A DNA stretch of 18,320 nucleotides from an uncultured Lachnospiraceae bacterium (GCA_948688495.1 CAPQSW010000047.1:1-18320); one strand, 5' to 3'. Counted from the stretch's first letter, positions 1 to 7,489 are shown. Numbers and translations are program-made. Notes: a model not told the origin generated them from the sequence alone.

Positions 1-89
1 GACAAGGACTATTATATAATAAAACTTTAAGGAATGCAAGAACTTTTTTCATTTTTTTAAGAAAAATTTTGCAGAATAATTTATGATTC

Positions 90-118
90 TTGACAATAAC
101 GTAAGAAAAGGGTACAAT
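90..118 (+). promoter_or_regulatory. Predicted sigma-A promoter for the 546-aa membrane protein
   Basis: A perfect -35 box TTGACA (90-95) and a -10 box TACAAT (113-118) are separated by exactly 17 nt. The ribosome binding site AAGGAG (148-153) lies 6 nt before the ATG at 160. The roughly 90 bases to the left are AT-rich and show no gene. Confidence 0.8.
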
Positions 119-159
119 TTGTACTAACCTAATAATACAGATAGAAAAAGGAGAAAAAT

Positions 160-1800
160 ATGAAGAAAGCAGTAAAGTACCTGGTAATTGCAATTTTTGT
201 GCTGATAGCGGCTTTTGTGTATTACTATGTAACGATTCCCGCGTTTAACATTCATTCCGTGGGCACGTGGTGGTTTATTATCGGTGCTGTAGTAATAGTT
301 ACAGTTCTAACCACAGCACGTAAGATGTTCCAGGATAACCGTAATGGAATAGAAAAGATCATACAGAGAAAAGGTGTTGAGTTTTCCGTTACCATTTCTA
401 CAAAAATTTGTATCGGAATCCTGGCGGTTCTTTTGGTAATTCTGGCAATTGGCGCACTTTTGTCTTCACCTATTGTGAATGCAAAGAAATACCAGCAGCT
501 AATGAGCGTTGAGGACCGGGATTTTACGGCAGATATTTCTGAAGTAGACTATAATACAATACCTATTTTGGATAAGGATTCTGCAGCCCTTTTAGGCAAC
601 CGGAAAATGGGAAGTATGGTAGATATGGTATCTCAATTTGAAGTATCCGGGGATTACAGCCAGATTAATGTTAATAACAAACCAGTGCGTGTGACGCCTT
701 TGACATATGCAAGTCCTATTAAATGGCTGACAAACCAGAGCAGCGGGATTCCGGCATATATTAAAATTGATATGGCAACCCAGGATACAGAGTGCGTGAA
801 ACTGGAACAGGGTATCAAATATTCGAAAGGAGAATACTTAAACAGGAATATATACCGTCATCTGCGTTTTCACTATCCTACCTATATTTTTACAGAGCAG
901 ATTTTCTTTGAAATTGATGAGGAAGGGACGCCATTTTGGATTTGTCCGGTAAAGAAATTTAATATAGGATTGTTTGGCGGTGTGACAATTGGAAATGTAG
1001 TTATCTGCAATGCAGTCACAGGAGAATGTACAGATTATAAAATTGATGAAGTTCCCCAGTGGGTAGATAAGGTCTATCAGGCAGAACTTCTGATGGAACT
1101 TTATGATTATAATGGCACGTTAAAGCATGGATTTTTCAATAGTGTGCTGGGACAGAAGGACTGTCTTCAGACCACAAATGGATACAACTATATTGCATTG
1201 GATGATGATGTGTGGGTGTATTCCGGCGTTACCAGTGTCAGTGGGGATCAATCAAATGTGGGATTTGTTTTGATGAATCAGCGGACTATGGAGACACGTT
1301 TTTATAAAATTGAAGGAGCGACTGAGGAATCTGCCATGTCATCTGCAGAAGGGCAGGTCCAGAATCTTGGTTATCAGGCAACATTTCCTTTGCTTTTGAA
1401 TATCTCAGGAGAGCCCACATATTTCATGGCACTGAAAGATGACGCAGGACTTGTAAAAATGTACGGTATGGTAAATATCCAGAAATATCAATGGGTAGCA
1501 ACTGGAAATACAATAAAGGAATGTGAGAAAGCATACAGCAAGCTGTTGAAGAACAATGGAATTACTTCTACATTGGAGAAAGAGAGTAAGAAGATTTCCG
1601 GAAAGATTAAGAATTTCATTCCTGTAAACGTTGAGGGTATTACACATATCTATTTTGCGCTGGAGGGACAGGATAAGGTTTTTGACGTCGATTTAACGAA
1701 TACAGATCTTTTGGATATCATCAAATATGGACAGGGAGAGAAAATAGAAATATTGTATTTGGATGATGACTATCCTGCAAAAGTAATAGAGATTAAATAA
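160..1800 (+). CDS. Uncharacterised three-helix membrane protein, 546 aa
   Basis: I do not recognise the family. The N-terminus holds three hydrophobic segments (about residues 5-25, 37-53 and 81-106). The first is preceded by lysines, like an uncleaved signal anchor, and the second and third are separated by a charged, Arg/Lys-rich stretch. The remaining ~440 residues are hydrophilic, rich in Asp, Gly and aromatic residues, and look like one large beta-rich soluble domain with few cysteines. The domain is probably extracytoplasmic if the third helix exits outward, but topology is uncertain. There are no obvious catalytic motifs. The gene stands alone, with its own consensus promoter upstream and a hairpin terminator just downstream, so it is probably monocistronic. 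The start is set by a well-spaced AAGGAG. Coding is well supported by the long uninterrupted frame and good signals; function is unknown. Confidence 0.85.
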   Translation: MKKAVKYLVIAIFVLIAAFVYYYVTIPAFNIHSVGTWWFIIGAVVIVTVLTTARKMFQDNRNGIEKIIQRKGVEFSVTISTKICIGILAVLLVILAIGALLSSPIVNAKKYQQLMSVEDRDFTADISEVDYNTIPILDKDSAALLGNRKMGSMVDMVSQFEVSGDYSQINVNNKPVRVTPLTYASPIKWLTNQSSGIPAYIKIDMATQDTECVKLEQGIKYSKGEYLNRNIYRHLRFHYPTYIFTEQIFFEIDEEGTPFWICPVKKFNIGLFGGVTIGNVVICNAVTGECTDYKIDEVPQWVDKVYQAELLMELYDYNGTLKHGFFNSVLGQKDCLQTTNGYNYIALDDDVWVYSGVTSVSGDQSNVGFVLMNQRTMETRFYKIEGATEESAMSSAEGQVQNLGYQATFPLLLNISGEPTYFMALKDDAGLVKMYGMVNIQKYQWVATGNTIKECEKAYSKLLKNNGITSTLEKESKKISGKIKNFIPVNVEGITHIYFALEGQDKVFDVDLTNTDLLDIIKYGQGEKIEILYLDDDYPAKVIEIK

Positions 1801-1843
1801 AACGTTCGTTGTTTGGCGAAAAATATATAATAATTGAGAGCAT

Positions 1844-1871
1844 GGGGCATTTTCAGAAAAGAAAATGCCCC
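1844..1871 (+). terminator. Hairpin terminator after the 546-aa membrane protein gene
   Basis: An 11-bp perfect stem GGGGCATTTTC (1844-1854) / GAAAATGCCCC (1861-1871) encloses a 6-nt loop. It is followed on the plus strand by a short mixed T-rich stretch rather than a pure T run. It lies between the plus-strand gene and the convergent trmB and may serve both, but the minus-strand side lacks a T run. Confidence 0.6.
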
Positions 1872-1906
1872 TTCGAATTTTCAGAAAAGAATCCTATAGT
1901 GTCTTC

Positions 1907-2548
1907 CTAGAAACGCGATGCAATGAATTTATGAATAGGATTTCCTTTTGCGGAAAATCTTTCTTCATATTCTGTCATAACATTTCCCTGATTCATAGCG
2001 TCATCGTGGTGTAAATCCCTGGTAAATGCATGAAGCTGCCATTCGGCCTCTTTGATTTCCTCAAGGGAAAAATCGAAAAGGTTCACGTTATCTGTCTTAA
2101 ATTCCAGGACACCATCTTTTTTGAGAATTTGTTCATACAATGCAAGAAACTGACGCGAGGTCAGACGACGCTTTGCATGGCGGTCTTTGGGCCAGGGATC
2201 GGAAAAGTTCAAATAGATACGATCAACCTCATCCATATCAAACATTTGACATATATCTTCCGCGTCCATACGGATAAAGCGAATATTATCTAAAGGGTCT
2301 TCCTCAAGCTTCTGTAGTCCCCGCAGCAGCACGCTGGAATATTTTTCAATTCCTATATAGTTGGTCTGTGGATTCAGCCGTGCAAGGGTCATGATAAATT
2401 TACCTTTTCCCATCCCAATTTCAATATGGATGGGGTGGTTATTTCCGAAAATAGAATGCCATTTTCCTTTGGTTGGTTCTGTTTCTTTAATACAGTACTT
2501 ATTTTCAGCAATAACTTCTCGGGAACCGGGTATATTTCGTAATCTCAT
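1907..2548 (-). CDS. trmB: tRNA (guanine-N7-)-methyltransferase TrmB
   Basis: TrmB uses S-adenosylmethionine to form m7G at position 46 of the variable loop of many tRNAs, in the cytoplasm. At 213 aa it has the usual length. The SAM-binding glycine motif IEIGMGKGKF is at residues 42-51. The family signature NFSDPWPKDRHAKRRL is at about 114-129, followed by FKTDN (150-154) and TEYE (192-195), all hallmarks of bacterial TrmB. The ATG follows AGGAGGTTCTT, a strong ribosome binding site. The gene is convergent with the membrane protein on its left and divergent from the carboxypeptidase on its right, with no operon partner visible. It is an ordinary housekeeping gene with no missing residue that I can see. 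Confidence 0.96.
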   Translation of the reverse strand: MRLRNIPGSREVIAENKYCIKETEPTKGKWHSIFGNNHPIHIEIGMGKGKFIMTLARLNPQTNYIGIEKYSSVLLRGLQKLEEDPLDNIRFIRMDAEDICQMFDMDEVDRIYLNFSDPWPKDRHAKRRLTSRQFLALYEQILKKDGVLEFKTDNVNLFDFSLEEIKEAEWQLHAFTRDLHHDDAMNQGNVMTEYEERFSAKGNPIHKFIASRF

Positions 2549-2622
2549 AAGAACCTCCTGGAATATATTCTCCCTTTTATATTACTATATATTTTTACAG
2601 AAAAAAAGCATAATTTAGAAAG

Positions 2623-2651
2623 TTGATTTGCATATTTGGATATGATATACT
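2623..2651 (+). promoter_or_regulatory. Predicted sigma-A promoter for the D-Ala-D-Ala carboxypeptidase
   Basis: TTGATT (2623-2628) and TATACT (2646-2651) are 17 nt apart. Just downstream, TGTAACA occurs twice (2660-2666 and 2671-2677) as an 11-nt-phased direct repeat. The leader to the ATG at 2741 is about 80 nt. The rest of the 2549-2740 gap shows no gene. Confidence 0.6.
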
Positions 2652-2740
2652 ATAGAAGATGTAACAATTTTGTAACAGTTGATTTATTTCTTAATAAATG
2701 TAGACTGGAAAATATTATTCACGTATGAGGAGAAATTTCC

Positions 2741-4102
2741 ATGAGGAACAGAAAGAAATGGCGTATTTTACTGCTGGGAGTGGTATGTCTGCTTCCAATG
2801 CATATTCTTCCTGTCCAGGCGGAGGAATATTGGCCGGAGGGACCTCAGATTGAGGGTGAATCGGCAATTGTGATGGAGGTATCTACCGGAACGGTGTTAT
2901 ATGAAAAGAATTCGCATGAGCATTCTTATCCGGCAAGTATTACCAAAATTATGACAAGTCTGCTGGCTGTAGAAAATTCAGGATTGGATGAAAAGGTAAC
3001 TTTTTCCCAGGATGCCGTATATAAGACAGAAGGCTCTGGAATTTGGCGTGATATTGATGAGGTCATGACAATGCGGGAATGTCTGTATGGATTGATGTTG
3101 GAATCCGCAAATGAATGCGGATATGCGATTGCCGAGCATACGGGCAAGAGTTATGATAATTTCATTACTATGATGAATGACAAAGCGCGTGAGCTGGGTT
3201 GCAAGGATACGCATTTTAATAATCCTCATGGTCTTCCAGATGAAGACCATTGGACGTGCGCATATGATATGGCTTTAATTTCCAGGGAGGCGCTGCAGAA
3301 CGATATTTTCCGTATGATAGTGAATACCAGGCGTTACACCATTCCTCCCACGAATAAGCATAGTGAGGAGACGTATCTGAGCAATCATCATATGATGCTA
3401 AACAATTGGAAGGGCGAAGAACGGTATCTCTATGATTACTGTATTGGAGGTAAGACTGGCTATACAAGTGTAGCTGGAAGTACGCTTGCGACTTTTGCCG
3501 AGAAGGATGGAATGACGCTGATTTGTGTTGTCATGAAGGAAAAATCGCCCAACCACTATTTAGACACGCGTACCTTGTTTGATTATTGTTTTGAGAATTA
3601 TCAGCTTTGGAATGTGGCAGAGAATGAGAAAAAATATACAGAAGGTGCACAGGAGCTAAAAATTTTTGAAAATGAAGAATCTTTCATAGGACTGAACCAG
3701 AAAGGTTGTATTGTGCTTCCAGTTGCAGTGAACTTTGAAGATGCCGTTCCCAAGATCAGTGAGACACATAACGATGACCAGGTTGTTGGCAGGATTGAAT
3801 ATACGTATGCGAATCGCAATGTCGGTGGTACGGATATTGAAATTACAGGTGCGAAAGTTACGGAATTTAATTTTCAGAAAAAAATGGAGATAGTCCCGAT
3901 GCCAGAGAAAAAGGTTATCAGGATCAATATCAAATATGTTGTGATAGGGTTTGTGTCCTTGATTTTCTTAATTGGACTGGGATTTGGAATATATCATCTG
4001 GTTGATAATTTTTATCTGATACGCTATAAATTTGAAAGCCGGAGGCAGCAGAGACAGAAGTTTAAGGAGATTAAAGGTAGAAGAAGACATAGAAGAAGAT
4101 AG
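2741..4102 (+). CDS. D-alanyl-D-alanine carboxypeptidase, DacF-like, membrane-anchored
   Basis: A low-molecular-weight penicillin-binding protein (peptidase family S11) that trims the terminal D-Ala from peptidoglycan stem peptides outside the membrane. All three active-site motifs are present: SITK (66-69, catalytic serine and lysine), SAN (122-124) and KTG (238-240, in GGKTGYTSVAGS). A signal peptide covers residues 1-27, with likely cleavage after VQA. The catalytic domain is followed by a beta-rich C-terminal region, one transmembrane helix at about 398-424, and a strongly basic cytoplasmic tail ending RRRHRRR. Most S11 enzymes end in an amphipathic helix, so a true helix plus basic tail is a little unusual, though seen in Clostridia. 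The start is fixed by GAGGAG, 8 nt upstream. It is a single gene with its own promoter and a strong terminator. The exact paralogue (dacA, dacB or dacF) cannot be told from sequence alone. Confidence 0.92.
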   Translation: MRNRKKWRILLLGVVCLLPMHILPVQAEEYWPEGPQIEGESAIVMEVSTGTVLYEKNSHEHSYPASITKIMTSLLAVENSGLDEKVTFSQDAVYKTEGSGIWRDIDEVMTMRECLYGLMLESANECGYAIAEHTGKSYDNFITMMNDKARELGCKDTHFNNPHGLPDEDHWTCAYDMALISREALQNDIFRMIVNTRRYTIPPTNKHSEETYLSNHHMMLNNWKGEERYLYDYCIGGKTGYTSVAGSTLATFAEKDGMTLICVVMKEKSPNHYLDTRTLFDYCFENYQLWNVAENEKKYTEGAQELKIFENEESFIGLNQKGCIVLPVAVNFEDAVPKISETHNDDQVVGRIEYTYANRNVGGTDIEITGAKVTEFNFQKKMEIVPMPEKKVIRINIKYVVIGFVSLIFLIGLGFGIYHLVDNFYLIRYKFESRRQQRQKFKEIKGRRRHRRR

Positions 4103-4124
4103 AATTTTAATAGAGTTATTAATA

Positions 4125-4158
4125 TAAAAGACAATATATCATTTGATATATTGTCTTT
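4125..4158. terminator. Bidirectional intrinsic terminator between convergent genes
   Basis: A perfect 15-bp stem (4125-4139 pairing with 4144-4158) with a 4-nt loop ATTT starts with AAAA and ends with TTTT, so it can work in both directions. It separates the carboxypeptidase gene (ends 4102) from the convergent 166-aa gene (ends 4243). Confidence 0.85.
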
Positions 4159-4242
4159 TTAGTATGTCTAGGACAATGTTAAAAAGTAATATAATTGTCT
4201 GATAATTTGTAAAGAATAGGTATAAAATTCTATACATTATAG

Positions 4243-4743
4243 TTATTGTAACAATTCTAACTGTTTTAAAAATTGGGCTTTGTCTCTGGTAAAAAATAAG
4301 ATTCCATGAAAGGTTTTTAACATTGTCACGTAAGATCCTTTGAATGTTTCTGAGTCTGCAATGAGATTCATAAGGTAATCCGTGCAGTCCGCGCAGGTCT
4401 CCAGAAATACAGCTTCGCAGTCAGAAAGATCATGGGAGGAAGCCTTAGACTTCTGTAACATCCGTTTCAGTTCCTGGTCCTGTTGTACCTGAAGGGGGGT
4501 TTTGTTGATGATAAAATATCCATTTTCATCTTTTGGCAGGTTTAAGGTTTTGATTGCACGCTGCACCTGTTTTGCCAGGCTCTCGGATGCAGGATAGAGA
4601 GATTCAAAATAAGTCATAAAGTCTGCTGCCTGACGAAAATGTTTATTCTCCCCGCGTTCTTTGATTTCTGCGGTGAGTATTCTTTGAATAATGGATTCAC
4701 AGGTTTCCCGCGATGGATTTTTTTTAAATTTCTGTTGTGACAT
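4243..4743 (-). CDS. Hypothetical protein, 166 aa, possible remote ArgR-like layout
   Basis: A cytoplasmic protein I do not recognise with certainty; it has no signal peptide or membrane helix. Residues about 15-70 are helical and are followed by NLPKDENGYFII (68-79), which recalls the end of the winged helix of arginine repressors. Residues 108-165 alternate strand and helix, ending GILFFTRDKAQFLKQLELL, similar in layout to the ArgR oligomerisation domain. The characteristic GTIAGDDT ligand loop of ArgR is absent, so any arginine sensing is doubtful. This comparison is my reading by eye and weak. The ATG follows AGGAGGCGCT with a short (about 4-nt) spacer. It is divergently transcribed from the AbiEi-like gene and separated from the carboxypeptidase gene by a terminator. 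Confidence 0.75.
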   Translation of the reverse strand: MSQQKFKKNPSRETCESIIQRILTAEIKERGENKHFRQAADFMTYFESLYPASESLAKQVQRAIKTLNLPKDENGYFIINKTPLQVQQDQELKRMLQKSKASSHDLSDCEAVFLETCADCTDYLMNLIADSETFKGSYVTMLKTFHGILFFTRDKAQFLKQLELLQ

Positions 4744-4780
4744 AGCGCCTCCTGATGCATAGAAATGATTGTCTACTAAT

Positions 4781-4809
4781 AATCTATAAGATAAAAGAAT
4801 GTTTGTAAA
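4781..4809 (-). promoter_or_regulatory. Possible promoter for the 166-aa hypothetical gene
   Basis: On the minus strand TTTACA (4809-4804) and TAGATT (4786-4781) are 17 nt apart. The -35 matches 5 of 6 consensus bases and the -10 matches 4 of 6. It lies back to back with the stronger AbiEi-like promoter. Confidence 0.4.
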
Positions 4810-4820
4810 GAAAGAATGTT
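4795..4820. repeat. Direct repeat between divergent promoters, candidate operator
   Basis: The 9-mer AAGAATGTT occurs at 4795-4803 and again at 4812-4820, a 17-nt period. The pair lies between the -35 boxes of the plus-strand AbiEi-like promoter and the minus-strand promoter of the 166-aa gene, where a regulator could act on both. In such an AT-rich gap it may be chance. Confidence 0.35.
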
Positions 4821-4823
4821 AAA

Positions 4824-4852
4824 TTGACAAAACTTTATAATACGAATATAAT
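4824..4852 (+). promoter_or_regulatory. Consensus sigma-A promoter for the AbiEi/AbiEii-like pair
   Basis: Perfect TTGACA (4824-4829) and perfect TATAAT (4847-4852) with a 17-nt spacer. The leader is about 30 nt, followed by AGGAG and the ATG at 4890. Confidence 0.85.
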
Positions 4853-4889
4853 TAAATAACCACCATAGATAAATAGGAGCGGAAAAAAT

Positions 4890-5510
4890 ATGGGAAAGAT
4901 ACAGGAAAAGCGAGAGGCATTGATGGAAAAGCTGAATCAGGAAATGGAGCTGAATGGTGGAATTATGAAGACATCGCAGCTCTATGAGTTGTCCATGGAT
5001 TATCGAAAGATTCAGCAATTTGTGAAGGAAGGAGTTTTAGAGAGGGTTAAGAGTGGATATTACAGCATCGGATTTGCTCAAAAATCAGAGGAGAGCATGG
5101 TAAGCGGATTGTTTCCGGATGGGGTGCTTTGTCTGGAGACGGCATTATTTTACCAAGGTTATCTGGAGACACGGCCTGCCTGTTGGCAGATTGCCGTTGA
5201 CAAAAATACATCCAAATCCAGGTTTAAGATGAATTATCCTCCGGTGCAGCCTTATTATCTTGAACCGGAGGTTTTGATGATGGGTGCAGAGGAGTTTTCT
5301 CTGGGTGATGGGAAGATGTTTCTCTATAATAAGGAACGGCTTATCTGTGACTGTTTGAAGTTTGAGGAAAAGCTGGAACGTGAAGTTTTGCAGCAGTCAC
5401 TTAGGAGGTATATTGATGAACCTAAGAAGGACGCCCAGAAGTTAATGGAATATGCGAAATACCGAAAAGTTACGCAGAAAGTGCAGAATCGAATAGGAGT
5501 GTGGTTGTAA
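4890..5510 (+). CDS. AbiEi-like antitoxin/transcriptional regulator of a type IV toxin-antitoxin pair
   Basis: 206 aa. The N-terminal winged helix-turn-helix, about residues 20-60, runs GGIMKTSQLYEL through VKEGVLERVKSGYYSI, the typical AbiEi pattern of a Gly turn, a 'tsqL' helix and a 'G-le-r-GyY' wing. The following ~140 residues include a strand-rich stretch with LCLETALFYQGY (about 80-91) and RLICDCLK (about 151-158), matching the second domain of AbiEi-family proteins (established family pattern, recognised by eye). Such proteins repress their own operon and neutralise a nucleotidyltransferase partner. The next gene starts 1 nt after this stop, so the two are almost certainly cotranscribed and translationally coupled. 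A perfect promoter and AGGAG support the start. Whether it is a true antitoxin depends on the partner, which is atypical. Confidence 0.75.
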   Translation: MGKIQEKREALMEKLNQEMELNGGIMKTSQLYELSMDYRKIQQFVKEGVLERVKSGYYSIGFAQKSEESMVSGLFPDGVLCLETALFYQGYLETRPACWQIAVDKNTSKSRFKMNYPPVQPYYLEPEVLMMGAEEFSLGDGKMFLYNKERLICDCLKFEEKLEREVLQQSLRRYIDEPKKDAQKLMEYAKYRKVTQKVQNRIGVWL

Positions 5511-5511
5511 A

Positions 5512-6354
5512 ATGGATTTGGATATAAGTCAGGATGAAGTGCCATCAATTTACCAAACTTCAATCCTAGGAGCAAAGGAAATTTTAAAAAAGATAGGGAA
5601 TGTTTCATGGAATGAAAAAATTATGCTAAAAAATGACACATTTCTTGAAAACGAGAAATACCAGAAGGTACTTTTGAATAAAATTGAGTTTTTTACCCCG
5701 CAGGAAGAAATGAATGAAGTGGCGGCAAATATAAAAGAATTGTTTGTGCCTGAGGCGGAAACAGAAGATGAATTTGAGATTCTATTTTGCAAAAAGGTGC
5801 GCAGAGGGGATGGTTTGAAAATATCCCTGGAAATTTGTAGAAACCCTTATCGGATTCCTTTTGATCTGCATCTCATTCCCTACATGGGGCATGAGATTTT
5901 TCCTCAGAAAAAAACTGTGGCAAGTATGGATGCAGGAGAAAGCATTACTTACAATATGTTTCCGCCTGAGGAATATCTGGTACTTGCTTTTTATGAGATT
6001 ATAAAGGAATTGGAGTTAATTAAGGATTTATCCTGGTATAAAGAAGTATATGAAATTCTTTGTAAAGAGGCGGTAGTTGGGAGAAAAGTCTGGGAAAGCA
6101 TGAATCGTTTGGTGAAGGAATACCCAATACCATCTATGGAAAAGCGTTTGGAAACCCTGATAAGCTATAAGGATTATGGATATATGCAAAAACGCTGGAA
6201 AAATCAGAGTAAACGTGAGAAGGAGACATATCCTGCCTGGGAAGATGTAATCGTTCGGATAGAAGCATTTTTGGCACCTATATTTCAAGGTGTGGTGGAA
6301 GATGAGATATTTCTCGGTGACTGGATGCCGGAACTGGGACGCTATCTGGATTAG
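5512..6354 (+). CDS. AbiEii-like (nucleotidyltransferase-fold) partner, atypical N-terminal half
   Basis: 280 aa, cytoplasmic, second gene of the pair. The C-terminal half fits the AbiEii pattern: a strand pair LKISLEICRNPY and IPFDLHLIPY (about residues 101-122), then FPPEEYLVLAFYEIIKELEL, where AbiEii proteins have 'ppEe-la-Kl', and an all-helical C-terminal bundle. The N-terminal half does not show the family's usual GG[S/T]-type nucleotide-binding motif followed by an S-x-DxD acidic pair, so a catalytic site is not evident; FDLHL could hold a single acid. Family context says AbiEii toxins transfer nucleotides to tRNA acceptor ends. Whether this one still does is open. It ends 8 nt before the convergent spmB. 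The partner assignment rests mainly on gene order, the 1-nt spacing and the C-terminal pattern. Confidence 0.6.
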   Translation: MDLDISQDEVPSIYQTSILGAKEILKKIGNVSWNEKIMLKNDTFLENEKYQKVLLNKIEFFTPQEEMNEVAANIKELFVPEAETEDEFEILFCKKVRRGDGLKISLEICRNPYRIPFDLHLIPYMGHEIFPQKKTVASMDAGESITYNMFPPEEYLVLAFYEIIKELELIKDLSWYKEVYEILCKEAVVGRKVWESMNRLVKEYPIPSMEKRLETLISYKDYGYMQKRWKNQSKREKETYPAWEDVIVRIEAFLAPIFQGVVEDEIFLGDWMPELGRYLD

Positions 6355-6363
6355 ACAGCGTCC
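6337..6363. other. Small inverted repeat across two convergent stop codons
   Basis: GGACGCT (6337-6343) pairs perfectly with AGCGTCC (6357-6363). A further TCT/AGA match lies inside after one mismatch, leaving a GGATT loop. It spans the end of the AbiEii-like gene and reaches the spmB stop. No T run follows on either strand, so it is at best a weak terminator for the tail-to-tail pair. Confidence 0.4.
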
Positions 6364-6884
6364 TAGGACATGGCAAGAATGACACTTGCTATCGTGCCTA
6401 TCAGTGTAGTGAAAAGCGCTCCGGCAAGGGTGTATCGTGTTTTTTGTACTTTTGCTGTCATAAAATAAATGCTCATAGTATAAAAAATAGTTTCCGTACA
6501 ACTCATCATAATGGAAGTTATTGTTCCATAAAGCGAGTCCGGTCCGTATTCTTTGAAAATGTCCAAGACCAGTCCAGTAGCTGCGGAGGACGAAAACATT
6601 TTTACAATGGAGACGGGAACCAGGGCTGCCGGAAAGTGAAGTGGTTCTGTGATCACACCGAGCATAGAAGATAATAGGTCCAAAAATCCAGAGGCGCGAA
6701 GAATCCCGACCCCTACCATCAGTCCAATCAGTGTGGGCATAATTCCTATGACTGTGTGGAAGCCATCTTTGGCGCCTTTGATAAAATCATCATAGATCGG
6801 CCGGTGGTTCATAATTCCATAGCCAACAATTAGGAAAATTAAAATAGGAATCGTGGCGTCCGATAAGAAAAGGAGAAAGTTCAT
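6363..6884 (-). CDS. spmB: Spore maturation protein B (SpmB), nucleoside-recognition (Gate) family
   Basis: A 173-aa integral membrane protein needed, with SpmA, for normal dehydration of the spore core in sporulating Firmicutes; biochemical activity unknown. Four to five hydrophobic segments are visible, including ATIPILIFLIVGYGI near the N-terminus, TVIGIMPTLIGLMVGVGILRASG (about 44-66), and two C-terminal helices. The Gly/Pro-rich core with FSSSAATG and MMSCTETIFYT is typical of SpmB. I place the start at 6884 rather than at an earlier in-frame codon (6926) because AAAGGAGG lies just upstream and because the ATG overlaps the spmA stop as ATGA, the usual coupling of these two genes. Length matches the Bacillus homologue. 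It shows that the host carries sporulation genes. Confidence 0.93.
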   Translation of the reverse strand: MNFLLFLSDATIPILIFLIVGYGIMNHRPIYDDFIKGAKDGFHTVIGIMPTLIGLMVGVGILRASGFLDLLSSMLGVITEPLHFPAALVPVSIVKMFSSSAATGLVLDIFKEYGPDSLYGTITSIMMSCTETIFYTMSIYFMTAKVQKTRYTLAGALFTTLIGTIASVILAMS

Positions 6885-7489
6885 AAGCGGCCTCCTTTTT
6901 TGTATGTTTGCTTTTCTGGCAGGCATGTCATTACTTTCGCGAAAATAATCCCAGCAAGTGTTGAGAAAAAGGTTGCAATCATGGCAGGTCCTAAGATGGA
7001 TGCAGGATTTTCCGAACCATACTGACTGCGATAAGCAATCATATTAACGGGGATTAATTGGAAGGAAGATACATTTAAAATAAGGAAGGTACACATTTCC
7101 CTGCTTGCCACTTTATTATGTTGGTTTAATTCCCCCATAGCGTCCATGGCTTTTAGTCCGGCAGGCGTTGCAGCCCAGCCCAGGCCAAAGACATTGGCAA
7201 TAATATTCGTGGAAATGTATTCGTTTGCTTTGTGTTCTTTGGGTATATTGGGAAACATGAAACGTAGAAGGGGGTTCAGCACCCGTGCCGCTCCACGGAT
7301 AATTCCGCAGTTCTCCGCAATGCGCATCAGCCCCACCCAGAGGGACATAACGCCCAGCATGGTAATACAAAGAGAGACAGCTTCTTTGGAAGAATCCAAA
7401 GCGGCGTTTGTAACTGCTGGAAGATTTCCAGTGAAAGCAGCATAGACGATACCAATTACAATCATAAAACCCCATAAGTAATTCAACAT
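6881..7489 (-). CDS. spmA: Spore maturation protein A (SpmA)
   Basis: A 202-aa membrane protein with the nucleoside-recognition (Gate) domain, partner of SpmB in spore core dehydration. Residues 3-22 form the first helix. LGVMSLWVGLMRIAENCGII (about 46-65) is followed by a Pro/Phe-rich loop with LLRFMFPNIPKEH. The segment NIIANVFGLGWAATPAGLKAMD (about 96-117) and the later TFLILNVSSFQLIPVN are the conserved SpmA signatures. The ribosome binding site GGAAGTGAT is an 8/9 match to the anti-Shine-Dalgarno complement. It starts 43 nt downstream of the mgtE stop with no visible terminator between, so mgtE-spmA-spmB may be one transcript, and its stop overlaps the spmB start. Confidence 0.94.
   Translation of the reverse strand: MLNYLWGFMIVIGIVYAAFTGNLPAVTNAALDSSKEAVSLCITMLGVMSLWVGLMRIAENCGIIRGAARVLNPLLRFMFPNIPKEHKANEYISTNIIANVFGLGWAATPAGLKAMDAMGELNQHNKVASREMCTFLILNVSSFQLIPVNMIAYRSQYGSENPASILGPAMIATFFSTLAGIIFAKVMTCLPEKQTYKKGGRL

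Noticed and set aside
6028..6501. 157-aa minus-strand frame spanning the ends of the AbiEii-like and spmB genes
   Set aside because: It is antisense to one supported gene and out of frame with another; no start signals or family pattern.
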